64,000 nt of DNA from Methanoculleus sp. UBA303 (GCA_002501655.1 DANY01000027.1:57175-121174), one strand, 5' to 3'. Numbered from the stretch's first letter, positions 33,142 through 45,287 are shown. The notes: generated from the letters alone by a model not told the origin. Translations and numbers: made by a program.

Positions 33142-34991
33142 ACCTCGATGGTGAGCAGGCCCTGCTTCTTGATCTTCGTGGTCATGTGGAAGAGGTCCCA
33201 GAACTGGGTATACCCGGCCTTATGGAGCCTCTCAAGAATGCTGGCACGCTTATCAATCTCGTTGTAAATATCGGACCTGCGGTTCTCGGGGATGCCGAGC
33301 ATCGTTGCGATCTTGTTCTCAAGGAGGTAACTGCTCCCCCTGCCGGTGAAGGTGAAGGAGTCGGTCGCAGGGTCCCAGACGAACGCCGCCATGAAAGAGA
33401 ACCCCTGGGTCTCGGGGTCGTAGCCCACGAGTTCGTTGACGCTGAGCATCCGCCGGACGGTCCCCCCATGGGGGAGTTTCACGGCGCTCTGGATGATGAC
33501 CAGATTCAAGTTGTCGACGTAGGTCTTTGGTATGTTGATCGGGTCGCCGCAGAGACGCTGGATCAGTTTCTCGACGGATGCGGCGTGGAAGGTGCTCATC
33601 ACCGGGTGGCCGGTCTGCATCGCGGAGAACGCGACGGACCCTTCCACGCCGCGGATCTCACCGACCAGGATCTGGTTCGGGCGCTGACGGAGGGCGGCTT
33701 TCAAGAGGTCGAACATCGTGATCTCTGAGCCTTCGCCCTCGCCCTTCCCCTTGGCTTTCGCGACCTCGCGGGTCCAGTTCCGGTGGGGGACCGTCAGTTC
33801 CGGGGTATCCTCGATGGTGACGATCTTGTTCTCGGGCGGGAGGAACGTGGTGAGGGCGTTCAAGGTCGTCGTCTTGCCGCTCGCGGTCTCGCCGGAGACG
33901 AACATCGACATGCCGTACTCGAGGCAGATCCAGAGGTAGGCAGCCATCATGTAGTTGCATGCCCCGCTCTCGATCACCTGCAGGATGCTCAGGGGGACCT
34001 CGTTCACCTTACGGATGGTGAAGTTGCTGCCGTGTTTGCTGATCTCGGTCCCGTAGACGATGTTGATACGCGAGCCGTCGGGGAGGGTCGCGTCCACGAT
34101 GGGGCTCCTGTAGGTCAGCGGCCGCTTGATCCGTTCGGCGAGTTTGATGACGAAGTTGTCGAGTTCCACTGAGTCCTGGAACCCGACGACCGATTTTAAG
34201 CCTTTGAATATCTTGTGCTCGATGAAGATCGGCCCGACGCCGTTGCAGGTGATATCCTCGATATACCGGTCGGAGAGGAAGGGTTTGAGTGTCCCCATCT
34301 CGATCTTGTCGCGGATCATCATGTATTCGAGCGCCTTGTACTCCTGCTGCGAGAGGATGAGCCGTCCGTCGGCGAGCGCGGGATGGCCGGATGCCTGCGG
34401 CTTTGCCGGCGCACCGACCTCGGAGGTGAGGAAGGTCTTGATCCGACCCTTGATGTCTTTTGCCGTCCCGCCGGCGAGCAGAGACTCGTCGATCACCTCG
34501 TCCGGCTGCTTGATGTACACTAACTGCTGGATGAAGTTTCGGAGCACATCGATACGCGCCTGCTCGGTCACCGGCTCCTCTTCGAGGGCGTCGATCATAT
34601 CGATCAGCTTCTCCTCGATCACCGGGAGGATCTCTTTTACGGAGTGGAGGAACGCGGGTTCGATCGGTATGTACCAGTTCCGGACGTCGTTTGGGTCAGG
34701 GAAGATGTGGATGAACGTCGTCTCGTTGACCGGGTATATGATGTTCGGGTTCTCCATCGATTTTAAGTCCCGTTTCAGCTCCGAGAGGAAGAGCGGGATC
34801 CCGACGGTGTTGACCGGCAGGATGTGGAGGTACTCGAGGAGGTGAGGGCTCTCTTTGACGTAGTCTTTCGCGTTTGCCGGGAGCATACGGTAGAGGGCGC
34901 AGGACTCGACGTTGTTGTAGCAGTCGTTCCCCTCGTCGATGAACTCGGGTTCGAAGGGGAGGATCACCGTTGCTTCCAGAGCCGATCCCAT
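33138..34991 (-). CDS. arlI: ArlI (FlaI), archaellum motor ATPase
   Basis: A 617-residue type II/IV secretion ATPase. Walker A GETASGKTT, Asp box TIEDTPEL, Walker B QILVGEIRG and His box HPVMSTFHAAS are present, in standard order. The N-terminal half of about 270 residues is archaellum-specific. It drives assembly and rotation, partnered by ArlH and ArlJ, whose genes overlap or flank it. Somewhat long for the family. Confidence 0.96.
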   Translation of the reverse strand: MGSALEATVILPFEPEFIDEGNDCYNNVESCALYRMLPANAKDYVKESPHLLEYLHILPVNTVGIPLFLSELKRDLKSMENPNIIYPVNETTFIHIFPDPNDVRNWYIPIEPAFLHSVKEILPVIEEKLIDMIDALEEEPVTEQARIDVLRNFIQQLVYIKQPDEVIDESLLAGGTAKDIKGRIKTFLTSEVGAPAKPQASGHPALADGRLILSQQEYKALEYMMIRDKIEMGTLKPFLSDRYIEDITCNGVGPIFIEHKIFKGLKSVVGFQDSVELDNFVIKLAERIKRPLTYRSPIVDATLPDGSRINIVYGTEISKHGSNFTIRKVNEVPLSILQVIESGACNYMMAAYLWICLEYGMSMFVSGETASGKTTTLNALTTFLPPENKIVTIEDTPELTVPHRNWTREVAKAKGKGEGEGSEITMFDLLKAALRQRPNQILVGEIRGVEGSVAFSAMQTGHPVMSTFHAASVEKLIQRLCGDPINIPKTYVDNLNLVIIQSAVKLPHGGTVRRMLSVNELVGYDPETQGFSFMAAFVWDPATDSFTFTGRGSSYLLENKIATMLGIPENRRSDIYNEIDKRASILERLHKAGYTQFWDLFHMTTKIKKQGLLTIEV

Positions 34992-34994
34992 ACC

Positions 34995-35732
34995 TCACAC
35001 CTTCGCGATTGAGACGGGGATGATCTTGATGCCGTACCCGGGGTGGACCTCGAAACTGATGATGTTTCCTGTGGTCTTTCGTGCGCCGCGGACCTTGACG
35101 ACCTCGAGCATCATGACATACTTGCCGCCGACGAGTGCTTTCTTCATGAAGAGGTGGGCGTCGCAGATCGAGCGGATACGGACGAGGGAGTCCTCGACGA
35201 AGGCGTAGGTGTGCAGGGTGATCAGGATGGTCTTGCCGTGGTCGACGAGGTTCTTGCAGTTCGTGAAGAACGTGAGGACGGTATCCTGTTTGGCGTACTC
35301 GGTGAAGAGGGTGAGCGAGTCGATGACGATCACGTCTGCTCTGCTCTGCTCCATGTAGTGGATCATCCGTTCGAGCGTCCCCTGCATCTTCTCTTTTGTC
35401 CACTCGAACCCGACGACGTGCATGGGAAAGACCCGGAGGTAGCCCCAGGCGAAGTAGTCGGAGACATCAAGGCTCATCGACTCCATCTGGGAGAGGAAAC
35501 TCTTGCTCGTGTTCTCGGTCGAGAAGAGGTCGACGTTGAACCCCTGCTTCAGGGCGCCCCAGACAATCTGCTGGGTCAGCACGCTCTTTCCGGTGTCGTT
35601 CTCGCCCTCGATGAGGTTGAGGGAACTCAAGGGGAGGCCGTCGGCGAGCTTCTTGTCGAGTTCGGAGTTCCCGGTCGAGAGGATCGTCCGATCGGGTAAC
35701 TCGGTAATGCTGCTGTCTTCGCTCGTGGCCAT
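34995..35732 (-). CDS. arlH: ArlH (FlaH), archaellum RecA-like ATPase
   Basis: A 245-residue KaiC/RecA-like protein. The modified Walker A loop reads EGENDTGKSVLTQQIVWG, and Walker B is DVIVIDSLTLF. ArlH binds ATP and controls ArlI. ATG 35732 is chosen because GAGGAGAACAGGA lies upstream; the in-frame ATG at 35747 is part of that region. It ends 3 bases before arlI starts. Confidence 0.95.
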   Translation of the reverse strand: MATSEDSSITELPDRTILSTGNSELDKKLADGLPLSSLNLIEGENDTGKSVLTQQIVWGALKQGFNVDLFSTENTSKSFLSQMESMSLDVSDYFAWGYLRVFPMHVVGFEWTKEKMQGTLERMIHYMEQSRADVIVIDSLTLFTEYAKQDTVLTFFTNCKNLVDHGKTILITLHTYAFVEDSLVRIRSICDAHLFMKKALVGGKYVMMLEVVKVRGARKTTGNIISFEVHPGYGIKIIPVSIAKV

Positions 35733-35743
35733 TCCTGTTCTCC

Positions 35744-36217
35744 TCATAGGTATACGGAACTCGGGACCCCGTTTGGGGTGACGACCTGGACCCAGATGGG
35801 TTTTGCGTCTTTCTCGTGGGTGATCGAGAGGGTGAGGGTTTCGCCGGGGTCAAGCTCGCCGGGGTGAATATGGTCCGGGTCTATCCCCGTATCGTTCCAG
35901 TAGTTCACACCCTCCTTCTTGTAGGGGACATAGACCGGAGCGTTCCCGATGTCGATGTAGACGTCGATCAACGGGATATCGACGATCGGTTCGCTCCCGG
36001 TGTTCTTCACGTCGACAGAGAGGGTCTGGTTGTCGACGATTGTCGTGTTCTGGATCTCGATCGCCGTCCGCATCCTGGCTTCCTGATACATGACGAGGTT
36101 GCTCTGCGCTTCGACGACCACTTCCGTAGTTGCGAGGGTGCCGCCGACCAGGATGTAAGCGGTGGCGACCAGGAGGAGGATGCCGATCCCGGATGCGACG
36201 AGGGGTCCTGCACTCAT
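35744..36217 (-). CDS. arlF: ArlF (FlaF)-type archaellum stator protein
   Basis: A 157-residue protein with one N-terminal hydrophobic helix (VASGIGILLLVATAYILVGG) and a strand-rich beta-sandwich-like domain (VDVKNTGSEPIVDIPLIDVY). The organisation fits ArlF/ArlG, which bind the S-layer and form the stator. The assignment to F rather than G rests on operon order and the N-terminal helix; the two could be swapped. It lies 2 bases after the other family member. Confidence 0.8.
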   Translation of the reverse strand: MSAGPLVASGIGILLLVATAYILVGGTLATTEVVVEAQSNLVMYQEARMRTAIEIQNTTIVDNQTLSVDVKNTGSEPIVDIPLIDVYIDIGNAPVYVPYKKEGVNYWNDTGIDPDHIHPGELDPGETLTLSITHEKDAKPIWVQVVTPNGVPSSVYL

Positions 36218-36219
36218 GG

Positions 36220-36729
36220 TTATGTACCTGCGGTGAAGGTGGTCGACCGTGAGAGTCCCGTGGAGAGGACGAACTGGATGTAGACGACCTCACCTGTCTT
36301 TGGGATGGCGTCGCTATAGCCCCGAATGTAGAGGGTCTCGCCGGGGTCCCAGTTGTTGTTCTTCTGGGTATCCTCAAGGATCTCGTAGGTCCACTGGTTT
36401 GGTCCCGGTGTGCCTGGTGGTAAAACCAGGCCGAGCCGGGTGAAGTTCCCCGGGGCCCCGAGGAAGACGTCGGCCTTCCCGATGTCTGATGGGGATATCC
36501 TGGATGTTCCGACGTTCTTTAACCAGATTCTGGCTTCTTTGCTCCCTCCGCTGGCATACGTCGTGACGATCTTTACATCGTTACTCAACCGTTCATCCAC
36601 CTGGTGGGAGGACGACGAGATCGTGCCTGCGAGGGTGTAGATCACCGGGAAGACTGCGTTAATGAGGACGCCGGCCGATACGATGGCGGCGATGAGGAAC
36701 ATCGCGGTGGTGAAGGCTTCGCTCGACAT
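36220..36729 (-). CDS. arlG: ArlG (FlaG)-type archaellum stator filament protein
   Basis: A 169-residue protein with an N-terminal helix (AFTTAMFLIAAIVSAGVLIN) and an immunoglobulin-like domain with VDERLSNDVKIVTTYA and WLKNVGTSRISPSDIGKADV. ArlG forms a short filament capped by ArlF beneath the S-layer. It starts 3 bases after the ArlCDE stop. Assignment to G rather than F is by helix and domain pattern, so moderately secure. Confidence 0.8.
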   Translation of the reverse strand: MSSEAFTTAMFLIAAIVSAGVLINAVFPVIYTLAGTISSSSHQVDERLSNDVKIVTTYASGGSKEARIWLKNVGTSRISPSDIGKADVFLGAPGNFTRLGLVLPPGTPGPNQWTYEILEDTQKNNNWDPGETLYIRGYSDAIPKTGEVVYIQFVLSTGLSRSTTFTAGT

Positions 36730-36732
36730 CCA

Positions 36733-37524
36733 TCATATCCTGTCCAGGAGCTCGATCCAGGTATCGCCGGCATCCTGTTCCCGTGAGGATGTTCCGGCGC
36801 TCTGCTCCCCCTGGCGGCGGCGGGCGAGCATCAGCACCTCGATCATGTCCCGGTCAAGCGTGGCGTCCTCGGGGTCGAGGATGCGGTTTAAGACGTAGAG
36901 TTCCGAGACGAACTCGTTCGGGCCGATATCCGCGACGTCTCTCCTGGTCTCGGGGGCCATCCGCATGATATCGCGGATCTGGTCGGAGACCTCCTGGGTG
37001 ATGTAGTCCATCGACCGGTAGGCGTCGATCATGATTGTCATGTGCTCGTGCCCGTACTTCGAGCACCCCTGGTGCACCCACGCAAAGAGCCGGTGGACCT
37101 TCTGGAGCTTGAGTTTTCCCGCGGGTTTTGCCCCCGGGAGAGAGGGTGTGCCGTCCGGGGGAGGATAGGCCGCTCCGAGGTCGGGCGGGAAGAGCCCACT
37201 GGCGAGGCCCTCCGGGAGCGCATGCAGCTCCGGCGCACCGAGAACGGCAGGGAGAGCGTCGAGCGCCGGCATCTCGCTATCTGCGTCCTCATCGTCCGCA
37301 ACGAGAGCCGGCGGCTCGAACCGGTTCCCTGCGTACGACGCGGCGGCGGTGGTGAACGGGTTGTCCAGTTCGTTCATGCGCTCCCGGAGGTCGATAAGCA
37401 GCCGCTTGATCGAAGTCTTGACGAAATCCAGCTCCTTCTCAAGGGTATCGAGACGGGCCTCCGGGTCGTCGGAGGACGCGCCGGAGAGTATTTTATCGAT
37501 CTGAGTCTGGTCTACCCCCACCAT
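36733..37524 (-). CDS. ArlCDE-type archaellum motor protein, fused C and D/E parts
   Basis: A 263-residue protein. The N-terminal part is a coiled coil (RLDTLEKELDFVKTSIKRLL) as in ArlC, followed by a Pro/Ala/Asp-rich linker and a C-terminal ArlD/E domain (LQKVHRLFAWVHQGCSKYGH, DIGPNEFVSELYVLNRIL). In Methanococcus three separate proteins do this; a single fusion is known in other euryarchaea. The complex links CheF to ArlI/H. This is the first gene of the operon; AT-rich promoter sequence lies just upstream. Confidence 0.9.
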   Translation of the reverse strand: MVGVDQTQIDKILSGASSDDPEARLDTLEKELDFVKTSIKRLLIDLRERMNELDNPFTTAAASYAGNRFEPPALVADDEDADSEMPALDALPAVLGAPELHALPEGLASGLFPPDLGAAYPPPDGTPSLPGAKPAGKLKLQKVHRLFAWVHQGCSKYGHEHMTIMIDAYRSMDYITQEVSDQIRDIMRMAPETRRDVADIGPNEFVSELYVLNRILDPEDATLDRDMIEVLMLARRRQGEQSAGTSSREQDAGDTWIELLDRI

Positions 37525-37996
37525 AATATTGAATTATATTTATGTCATGGTTAATAAATGTTGTTCATGAGAATATTGGTTTTCTAGACGATTTAGTGTC
37601 TTCTGAACATTATGATGGTGCGGTTTGAGGAAGAAAGAGCCCCTGATAGCGGCAGTATGGTGTACCCCGGCCGCTCTCCAGATTTTTCCCACCGGTGACC
37701 GGATAGATTCCCGATCGGTTGCTGTCGGGTTTGCAACTGCGCCGCCGGATCACAGCCCCGTGCCATAGGGAATTCCCGCATGAGCGCTCCGGTGCAGGCG
37801 TCCGGAACCATGTCATGCTCCTGCCGGGAATCCGCTCAAAGGGCCGCCATTACCTGGTCGCAGGGGATATTAACGGTGAACTACATTTTCGTCGCAAACC
37901 AGTTATAATTTCGAATCGTTCCCTTAAAATACACAATTCATATATCAGCGGCATGCAAATTGTCTGGTAGTTGTTAACGATGGGAGGGCGAGCACT
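37525..37996. other. Intergenic region between arl operon and gmd
   Basis: About 470 bases between divergent operons. The left 60 bases are AT-rich (minus strand TAAATATAATTC near 37535) and probably hold the arl promoter. The right third (37860-37980) is also AT-rich and likely holds the gmd promoter, with CTTAAAATAC near 37922 as a TATA candidate. The middle is GC-rich with no credible gene. Confidence 0.5.
37982..37988 (+). promoter_or_regulatory. Ribosome binding site deciding the gmd start
   Basis: GGGAGGG ends 8 bases before the ATA codon at 37997. From the TTG at 38012 it would be 23 bases away, too far. The spacing therefore supports the ATA as the start of gmd. Confidence 0.6.
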
Positions 37997-39043
37997 ATAT
38001 CAAAAAAAGCTTTGATTACCGGCATCACGGGGCAGGACGGGTCGTACCTCGCCGAGTTCCTCCTCCACAAGGGCTATGAGGTGCACGGGATCATCCGGCG
38101 GGCATCGACCTTCAACACTGCCCGGCTTGAGCATATCTACACCGATCCCCACGATGCGGGCGCACGCCTCTTTCTCCACTACGGCGACCTCTCCGATGAC
38201 GAGCAGATCTCCCATATCATCTACAATATCAAGCCCGACGAGGTCTACCATCTCGGGGCCCAGAGCCATGTGCGGGTCAGCTTCGATACCCCCGAGTATA
38301 CCGGGAACGTCACCGGCCTCGGGACGACCCGGCTCCTCGAGACGATCCGGAAGAGCGGGAACGGTATGAAGTTCTACCAGGCCTCAAGCAGCGAGATGTT
38401 CGGCGCGACCCCCCCGCCGCAGAGCGAGACCTCCGCCTTCCAGCCGCGGAGCCCCTATGCCTGTGCGAAAGTCTATGCCTTCTTCATGACGAAGAACTAC
38501 CGCGACGGCTACGGCATGTTCGCCGCGAACGGCATCCTCTTCAACCATGAGTCTCCCCGCCGGGGGGAGACGTTCGTGACGAGGAAGATCACCCGGGGTA
38601 TCAGCCGGATCCTTGCGGGGAAAGAGAAGTGCCTCTACCTCGGGAACCTGGAGGCGCGGCGGGACTGGGGGTTCGCTCCGGAGTACGTCGCGTGCATGTG
38701 GAAGATCCTCCAGCAGGAAGTGCCTGAAGACTACGTCGTCGGGACCGGGGAGAGCCATTCTGTAAGGGAGTTTCTTGAGATGGCCTGTGCCTACGCCGGG
38801 CTTGATTGCGAGGAGCACGTGCGGATCGATCCGCGGTACTTCCGGCCGACCGAGGTGGAGAGCCTGATCGCCGACACGGAGAAGGCGCGTATGCATCTTG
38901 GCTGGAGACCGCGGGTGACGTTCCCTGATCTCGTCCGGATCATGGTCGATGCCGACATGCGGGCGGCAGGGCTTCCCCCCATTGGGGAGGGGGACGAGGT
39001 GCTCCGGAGGAAGTTCCCCGGCCGGTGGTGGGAGGGGGACTAG
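37997..39043 (+). CDS. gmd: GDP-mannose 4,6-dehydratase, apparent ATA start
   Basis: An SDR enzyme turning GDP-mannose into GDP-4-keto-6-deoxymannose. From the ATA at 37997 the protein reads [18 protein letters not shown], exactly the usual GMD start. Further motifs are ASSSEMFG and active-site SPYACAK (YxxxK). The first standard start, TTG at 38012, would cut the N-terminal strand of the Rossmann fold and lies 23 bases from the ribosome binding site. So either ATA is used or it is a mutated or misread ATG. First gene of the glycan locus. Confidence 0.9.
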   Translation: MSKKALITGITGQDGSYLAEFLLHKGYEVHGIIRRASTFNTARLEHIYTDPHDAGARLFLHYGDLSDDEQISHIIYNIKPDEVYHLGAQSHVRVSFDTPEYTGNVTGLGTTRLLETIRKSGNGMKFYQASSSEMFGATPPPQSETSAFQPRSPYACAKVYAFFMTKNYRDGYGMFAANGILFNHESPRRGETFVTRKITRGISRILAGKEKCLYLGNLEARRDWGFAPEYVACMWKILQQEVPEDYVVGTGESHSVREFLEMACAYAGLDCEEHVRIDPRYFRPTEVESLIADTEKARMHLGWRPRVTFPDLVRIMVDADMRAAGLPPIGEGDEVLRRKFPGRWWEGD

Positions 39044-39063
39044 AGTCCCTGCTGTCAGCCGGG

Positions 39064-41415
<2,352 letters not shown>

Positions 41416-41416
<1 letters not shown>

Positions 41417-42282
41417 TGGCGGTTACAAAAGCTGTTATCCCCGCGGCAGGGCTTGGGACGAGATTCCTGCCGGCTACGAAATCCATGCCGAAGGAGATGC
41501 TCCCCATCATCGATGTCCCGGTCATCCATTACGTCGTCAAGGAGGCCCTGGACTCGGGGATCGACGATATCATCATCATTACCGGCAGGAGCAAGCGAGC
41601 CATCGAGGATTATTTCGACGATTCGCCCGAACTAGAGATGCACCTTGCGAATGGTAAGAAAGAGCATCTCCTCAAGATGGTGCAGGAGATCTCGTCGCTC
41701 GTCGATATCCATTATATCCGGCAGAAAGAGCCGCTGGGACTGGGGGACGCTGTTCTCCGGGCCGAGAAGCACATCTGCAATGAACCGTTTGCCGTGCTGC
41801 TCGGCGACGACATCATACGAAACGACAGGCCCTGCACCCGGCAACTGATCGATACGTTTGACCGCTACCGCTGCTCCGTCATTGCAGTTGAAGATGTGCC
41901 CAAGGAGATGGTCAGCAGCTACGGGATCATCAAGGGCAGAAGGCTTGAGGATTCTCTCTTCCTGCTTGAGGATATCGTGGAGAAGCCAAAAGCGGAGGAG
42001 GCGCCCTCGACCATGGGCGCGATCGGGCGTTACGTCTTCACCCCGGAGATCTTTGACTGTTTAAAGAGGACGACCCACGGTGTCGGGGGGGAGATCCAGT
42101 TGACGGACGGGATCCGCCTCCTGAAAGACAGCCAGAACGTCTATGCCTGCACATTTCACGGCAGACGGTATGATACCGGCGACCGGATGGGCTACATCGA
42201 GGCGATCATCGATTTCGCCCTGGAGCACGACGATCTGCGGGATGACGTCATGGCATATATGAGATGGGTGGTGCAGGCATGA
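41416..42282 (+). CDS. galU: UTP-glucose-1-phosphate uridylyltransferase
   Basis: A 288-residue nucleotidyltransferase forming UDP-glucose. It opens with KAVIPAAGLGTRFLPATKS, followed by PKEMLPI, EPLGLGDAVL and IVEKPK, all standard GalU motifs. Its ATG overlaps the stop of the dehydrogenase (TAATG). It supplies the dehydrogenase and epimerase with UDP-sugar. Confidence 0.95.
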
Positions 42283-43205
42283 GAGCCCTTGTAACCGGGT
42301 GTGCCGGGTTCATCGGGAGCACGCTCGCCGACCGGCTTTTGCGTGACGGGTATACGGTGATCGGTATCGACCGGTTCTCGGACTACTATTCCCGGGGTCT
42401 CAAAGAGCGAAACATTTCGTCCGCGGTTAAGCACCCGCGCTTTGCGCTGCTCGAAGAGGATATCCTCGATATGAAGTCCTTTCCGTCCGTCGACTACGTC
42501 TTTCACCTCGCGGCACAGGCGGGCGTCCGGGCGTCGTGGGGGGAGAGCTTTGAGGTCTACACCCGCGACAATATCCTGGCGACCCAGCGGCTGCTTGAGT
42601 TCTATAAATCCCGGAAGATCCGGAAATTCGTCTACTCTTCGTCCTCCTCGGTCTACGGCGATGCTGAACTCCCCATGCGTGAAGACCGGATGGTGCAGCC
42701 GGTCTCCCCCTACGGGGTGACGAAACTTGCCGCCGAGCACCTCTGTTCGCTGTACTGGAAGAACTACGGTGTTCCGGCGGTGTCGCTCCGGTACTTCACC
42801 GTGTACGGCCCGCGCCAGCGGCCGGACATGGGAATCAACAAATTCGTCCGGGCAGTCCTGAACAATGAGGCGATCACCGTCTACGGCGACGGCACGCAGA
42901 CGCGGGACTTCACCTACATCGACGATATCGTCGAGGCAAACATCCTTGCCGCCGGAAGTGATGTTCGGGGCGAGGTCTTCAACATCGGCGGCGGGAACCG
43001 GATCAGCGTTAACGACCTGATCGGTGCTATCGAGGAGGTTGTCGGGAAGAGTGCAGTTGTCGAGCACAGTGCAGAGCAGAAGGGCGACGTAAAGGACACC
43101 CGGGCCGACACCCGGAAGGCAGAGGAACTCCTGGGCTGGCATGCCCGGACCGGAATAACTGCAGGATTAAAACGCTACGTCGACTGGATCCGGGAAGAAC
43201 CATGA
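42279..43205 (+). CDS. NAD-dependent nucleotide-sugar epimerase (GalE-like)
   Basis: A 308-residue extended SDR protein: VTGCAGFIGSTLADRLL, HLAAQAGVRASW, SSSSVYG, and YxxxK in SPYGVTK. The AGVR..W and VYGPRQRPDM pattern resembles UDP-glucose or UDP-glucuronate 4-epimerases; with the preceding dehydrogenase, UDP-glucuronate epimerisation is plausible. ATG 42279 overlaps the galU stop. Confidence 0.88.
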   Translation: MRALVTGCAGFIGSTLADRLLRDGYTVIGIDRFSDYYSRGLKERNISSAVKHPRFALLEEDILDMKSFPSVDYVFHLAAQAGVRASWGESFEVYTRDNILATQRLLEFYKSRKIRKFVYSSSSSVYGDAELPMREDRMVQPVSPYGVTKLAAEHLCSLYWKNYGVPAVSLRYFTVYGPRQRPDMGINKFVRAVLNNEAITVYGDGTQTRDFTYIDDIVEANILAAGSDVRGEVFNIGGGNRISVNDLIGAIEEVVGKSAVVEHSAEQKGDVKDTRADTRKAEELLGWHARTGITAGLKRYVDWIREEP

Positions 43206-44038
43206 CTGAACAGGCATCCGACTTCGAACTGGTCATCCGCCCGAAGTACGGCCTCTTTGACCTGAACTGGAAGGAGCTTCTGGAGTACCACGAGCTCCTC
43301 TTCTTCCTTGCCCTCCGCGAGATCAAGATCCGGTACAAGCAGACCGTCATGGGGGCGTCCTGGGCGGTGCTCCAGCCGCTCTTCACGATGATCGTCTTCA
43401 CCCTGATATTCGGCGGCCTTGCCCAGATGCCCTCGGAGGGGATCCCGTATGCCCTCTTCTCCTACTCGGGCCTGCTTCTCTGGACCTACTTCCAGAATGC
43501 GCTGTCTGGTGCGGGGAACAGCCTGGTCGGGAACGCGCAACTCCTCTCGAAGGTCTACATGCCGAGGATATTCATCCCGACGGCGCCGTGCCTTGCGGGG
43601 ATCGTGGACTACGGGATCGCCATGACGATCCTTGCCGCCATGATGGTCTATTACCAGTTTATGCCGACGGCAGCGATCCTCCTCCTGCCGGCGATCGTCC
43701 TCCTCACCCTCCTCCTCGCGGCGGGGACGGGCTACTGGCTCTCATCGATCTGCGTGAAGTACCGGGACGTCAAGTTCGCCCTCCCGTTCTTCATCCAGAT
43801 GCTGATGTTCGTCTCGCCGGTGATCTACCCGGCGAGCATCCTCGGTGAGAACCTGCAGTGGCTCCTTGCCCTCAACCCCCTGACCGGCCTCCTCAACGCT
43901 CACCGGGCGGTCCTGCTTGGACATACCCCGGTGGACTACGTCGGGCTTGCCATATCGGCGGCAATCACGCTTGCGATCTTCTTCAGCGGCGTGCTGTATC
44001 TCCGCCGGACAGAGAAATACTTCGCGGACCTGGTGTGA
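43202..44038 (+). CDS. wzm: Wzm-type ABC polysaccharide exporter permease
   Basis: A 278-residue ABC-2 membrane protein. The N-terminus has LNWKELLEYHELLFFLALRE, IKIRYKQTVMGASWAVLQPL, a standard Wzm/TagG start, followed by six helices. It pairs with the next gene to export undecaprenyl- or dolichyl-linked glycan. Overlaps the epimerase stop by four bases and ends one base before wzt. Confidence 0.93.
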   Translation: MTEQASDFELVIRPKYGLFDLNWKELLEYHELLFFLALREIKIRYKQTVMGASWAVLQPLFTMIVFTLIFGGLAQMPSEGIPYALFSYSGLLLWTYFQNALSGAGNSLVGNAQLLSKVYMPRIFIPTAPCLAGIVDYGIAMTILAAMMVYYQFMPTAAILLLPAIVLLTLLLAAGTGYWLSSICVKYRDVKFALPFFIQMLMFVSPVIYPASILGENLQWLLALNPLTGLLNAHRAVLLGHTPVDYVGLAISAAITLAIFFSGVLYLRRTEKYFADLV

Positions 44039-44039
44039 C

Positions 44040-45287
44040 ATGACATCCCGGAACAACAAACCGATCATCGAGGTGAAGCACCTCTCGAAGGAATACCAGA
44101 TAGGGATGGACCGGACCTACAAGCGGTTCACGGAGAGTTTCACGAACGCGGTGCGTCACCCCGTAAGGACCCTGCGTGGCCTCACTGGACCGAAGGAGAC
44201 TTTCTGGGCCCTCAAGGACATCAACTTCGAGGTCGAGCGCGGCGAGGTCCTCGGCATCATCGGGAGGAACGGCGCCGGCAAGAGCACCCTCCTCAAGATC
44301 CTCTCCCGGATCACCTACCCGACCGAGGGCGAGATCGTGATGCGGGGCCGGGTCGGCTCCCTCCTTGAGGTCGGCACCGGTTTTCACCCCGAGCTCACCG
44401 GCCGGGAGAACATCTTCTTCAACGGCGCCATCCTCGGCATGAAGAAGCGCGAGATCGATGACAAGTTCGAGGAGATCGTGAAGTTCTCGGGCGTCGAGAA
44501 GTTCCTCGACACGCCGGTGAAGAGGTACTCGAGCGGGATGAATGTGCGGCTCGCGTTCTCGGTGGCGGCGCACCTGGACCCGGAGATTCTGCTGGTGGAC
44601 GAGGTGCTGGCGGTGGGAGACGCGGAGTTCCAGAAGAAGTGCCTCGGGAAGATGGGGGAGGTGGCGAGCGAGGGGAGGACGGTGCTGTTTGTGAGTCATA
44701 ATATGGGGGCGCTATCCAATATTTGTCAAAAAGGAATCGTTTTAACAGGGGGAAAGATAACATATATTGATACAATCGATAATTCAATTACGAATTATCT
44801 CAAAAGTATTAATACAAATTATAATAACGAGGTATCATTAGTTAACCATCCAAACCGCGCAAAAAACACAAAAACTAGTTTTACCTACCTCTCAATGGAC
44901 CTCGAAAATGCTGTGGCATATTATGGGAAGCCACTAGTTTTCCGAATCGGATATAATTTTACAGATCCCGTTTTTGCACCACAGTTTGTTGCTAGTTTTC
45001 ATGCAATAAATGGGGCAAAAATATTTACGATCAATAGCCAATGGCAAAAAAACAATTTTGGCGAATACATATCCGGAAGAGGAGAGGTAATATGCAGTAT
45101 TGATTCACTACCTTTACTGCCTGGTAGTTATAGTATATATCTAAGATTGTGGCAGGTCGGAGAGAAAATCGACGATATTCAAAATGCCATGACATTTCGT
45201 GTCGAATGGTCAAATACCACAGAAAAACAGTATCAATTTTCATCGGACATGGGTATGATATATGTCAATGCAGAATGGAACATCTAA
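44040..45287 (+). CDS. wzt: Wzt-type ABC polysaccharide exporter ATPase, mosaic gene
   Basis: A 415-residue ATPase with Walker A GRNGAGKST, signature YSSGMNVRLAFSVAAHL, Walker B ILLVDEVLAVGD and H-loop VSHNMGALS, then a C-terminal beta-sandwich-like domain (about residues 250-415) as in Wzt proteins that recognise their glycan. Up to about base 44,700 the gene is strongly GC-rich; after the H-loop codons it becomes abruptly AT-rich, and the island continues to 51.7 kb. The C-terminal specificity domain seems to come from a different source than the ATPase domain. Confidence 0.93.
   Translation: MTSRNNKPIIEVKHLSKEYQIGMDRTYKRFTESFTNAVRHPVRTLRGLTGPKETFWALKDINFEVERGEVLGIIGRNGAGKSTLLKILSRITYPTEGEIVMRGRVGSLLEVGTGFHPELTGRENIFFNGAILGMKKREIDDKFEEIVKFSGVEKFLDTPVKRYSSGMNVRLAFSVAAHLDPEILLVDEVLAVGDAEFQKKCLGKMGEVASEGRTVLFVSHNMGALSNICQKGIVLTGGKITYIDTIDNSITNYLKSINTNYNNEVSLVNHPNRAKNTKTSFTYLSMDLENAVAYYGKPLVFRIGYNFTDPVFAPQFVASFHAINGAKIFTINSQWQKNNFGEYISGRGEVICSIDSLPLLPGSYSIYLRLWQVGEKIDDIQNAMTFRVEWSNTTEKQYQFSSDMGMIYVNAEWNI

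Noticed and set aside
38012..39043. TTG 38012 as the gmd start
   Set aside because: It lies 23 bases from the only ribosome binding site and removes conserved N-terminal residues that are encoded upstream in frame.
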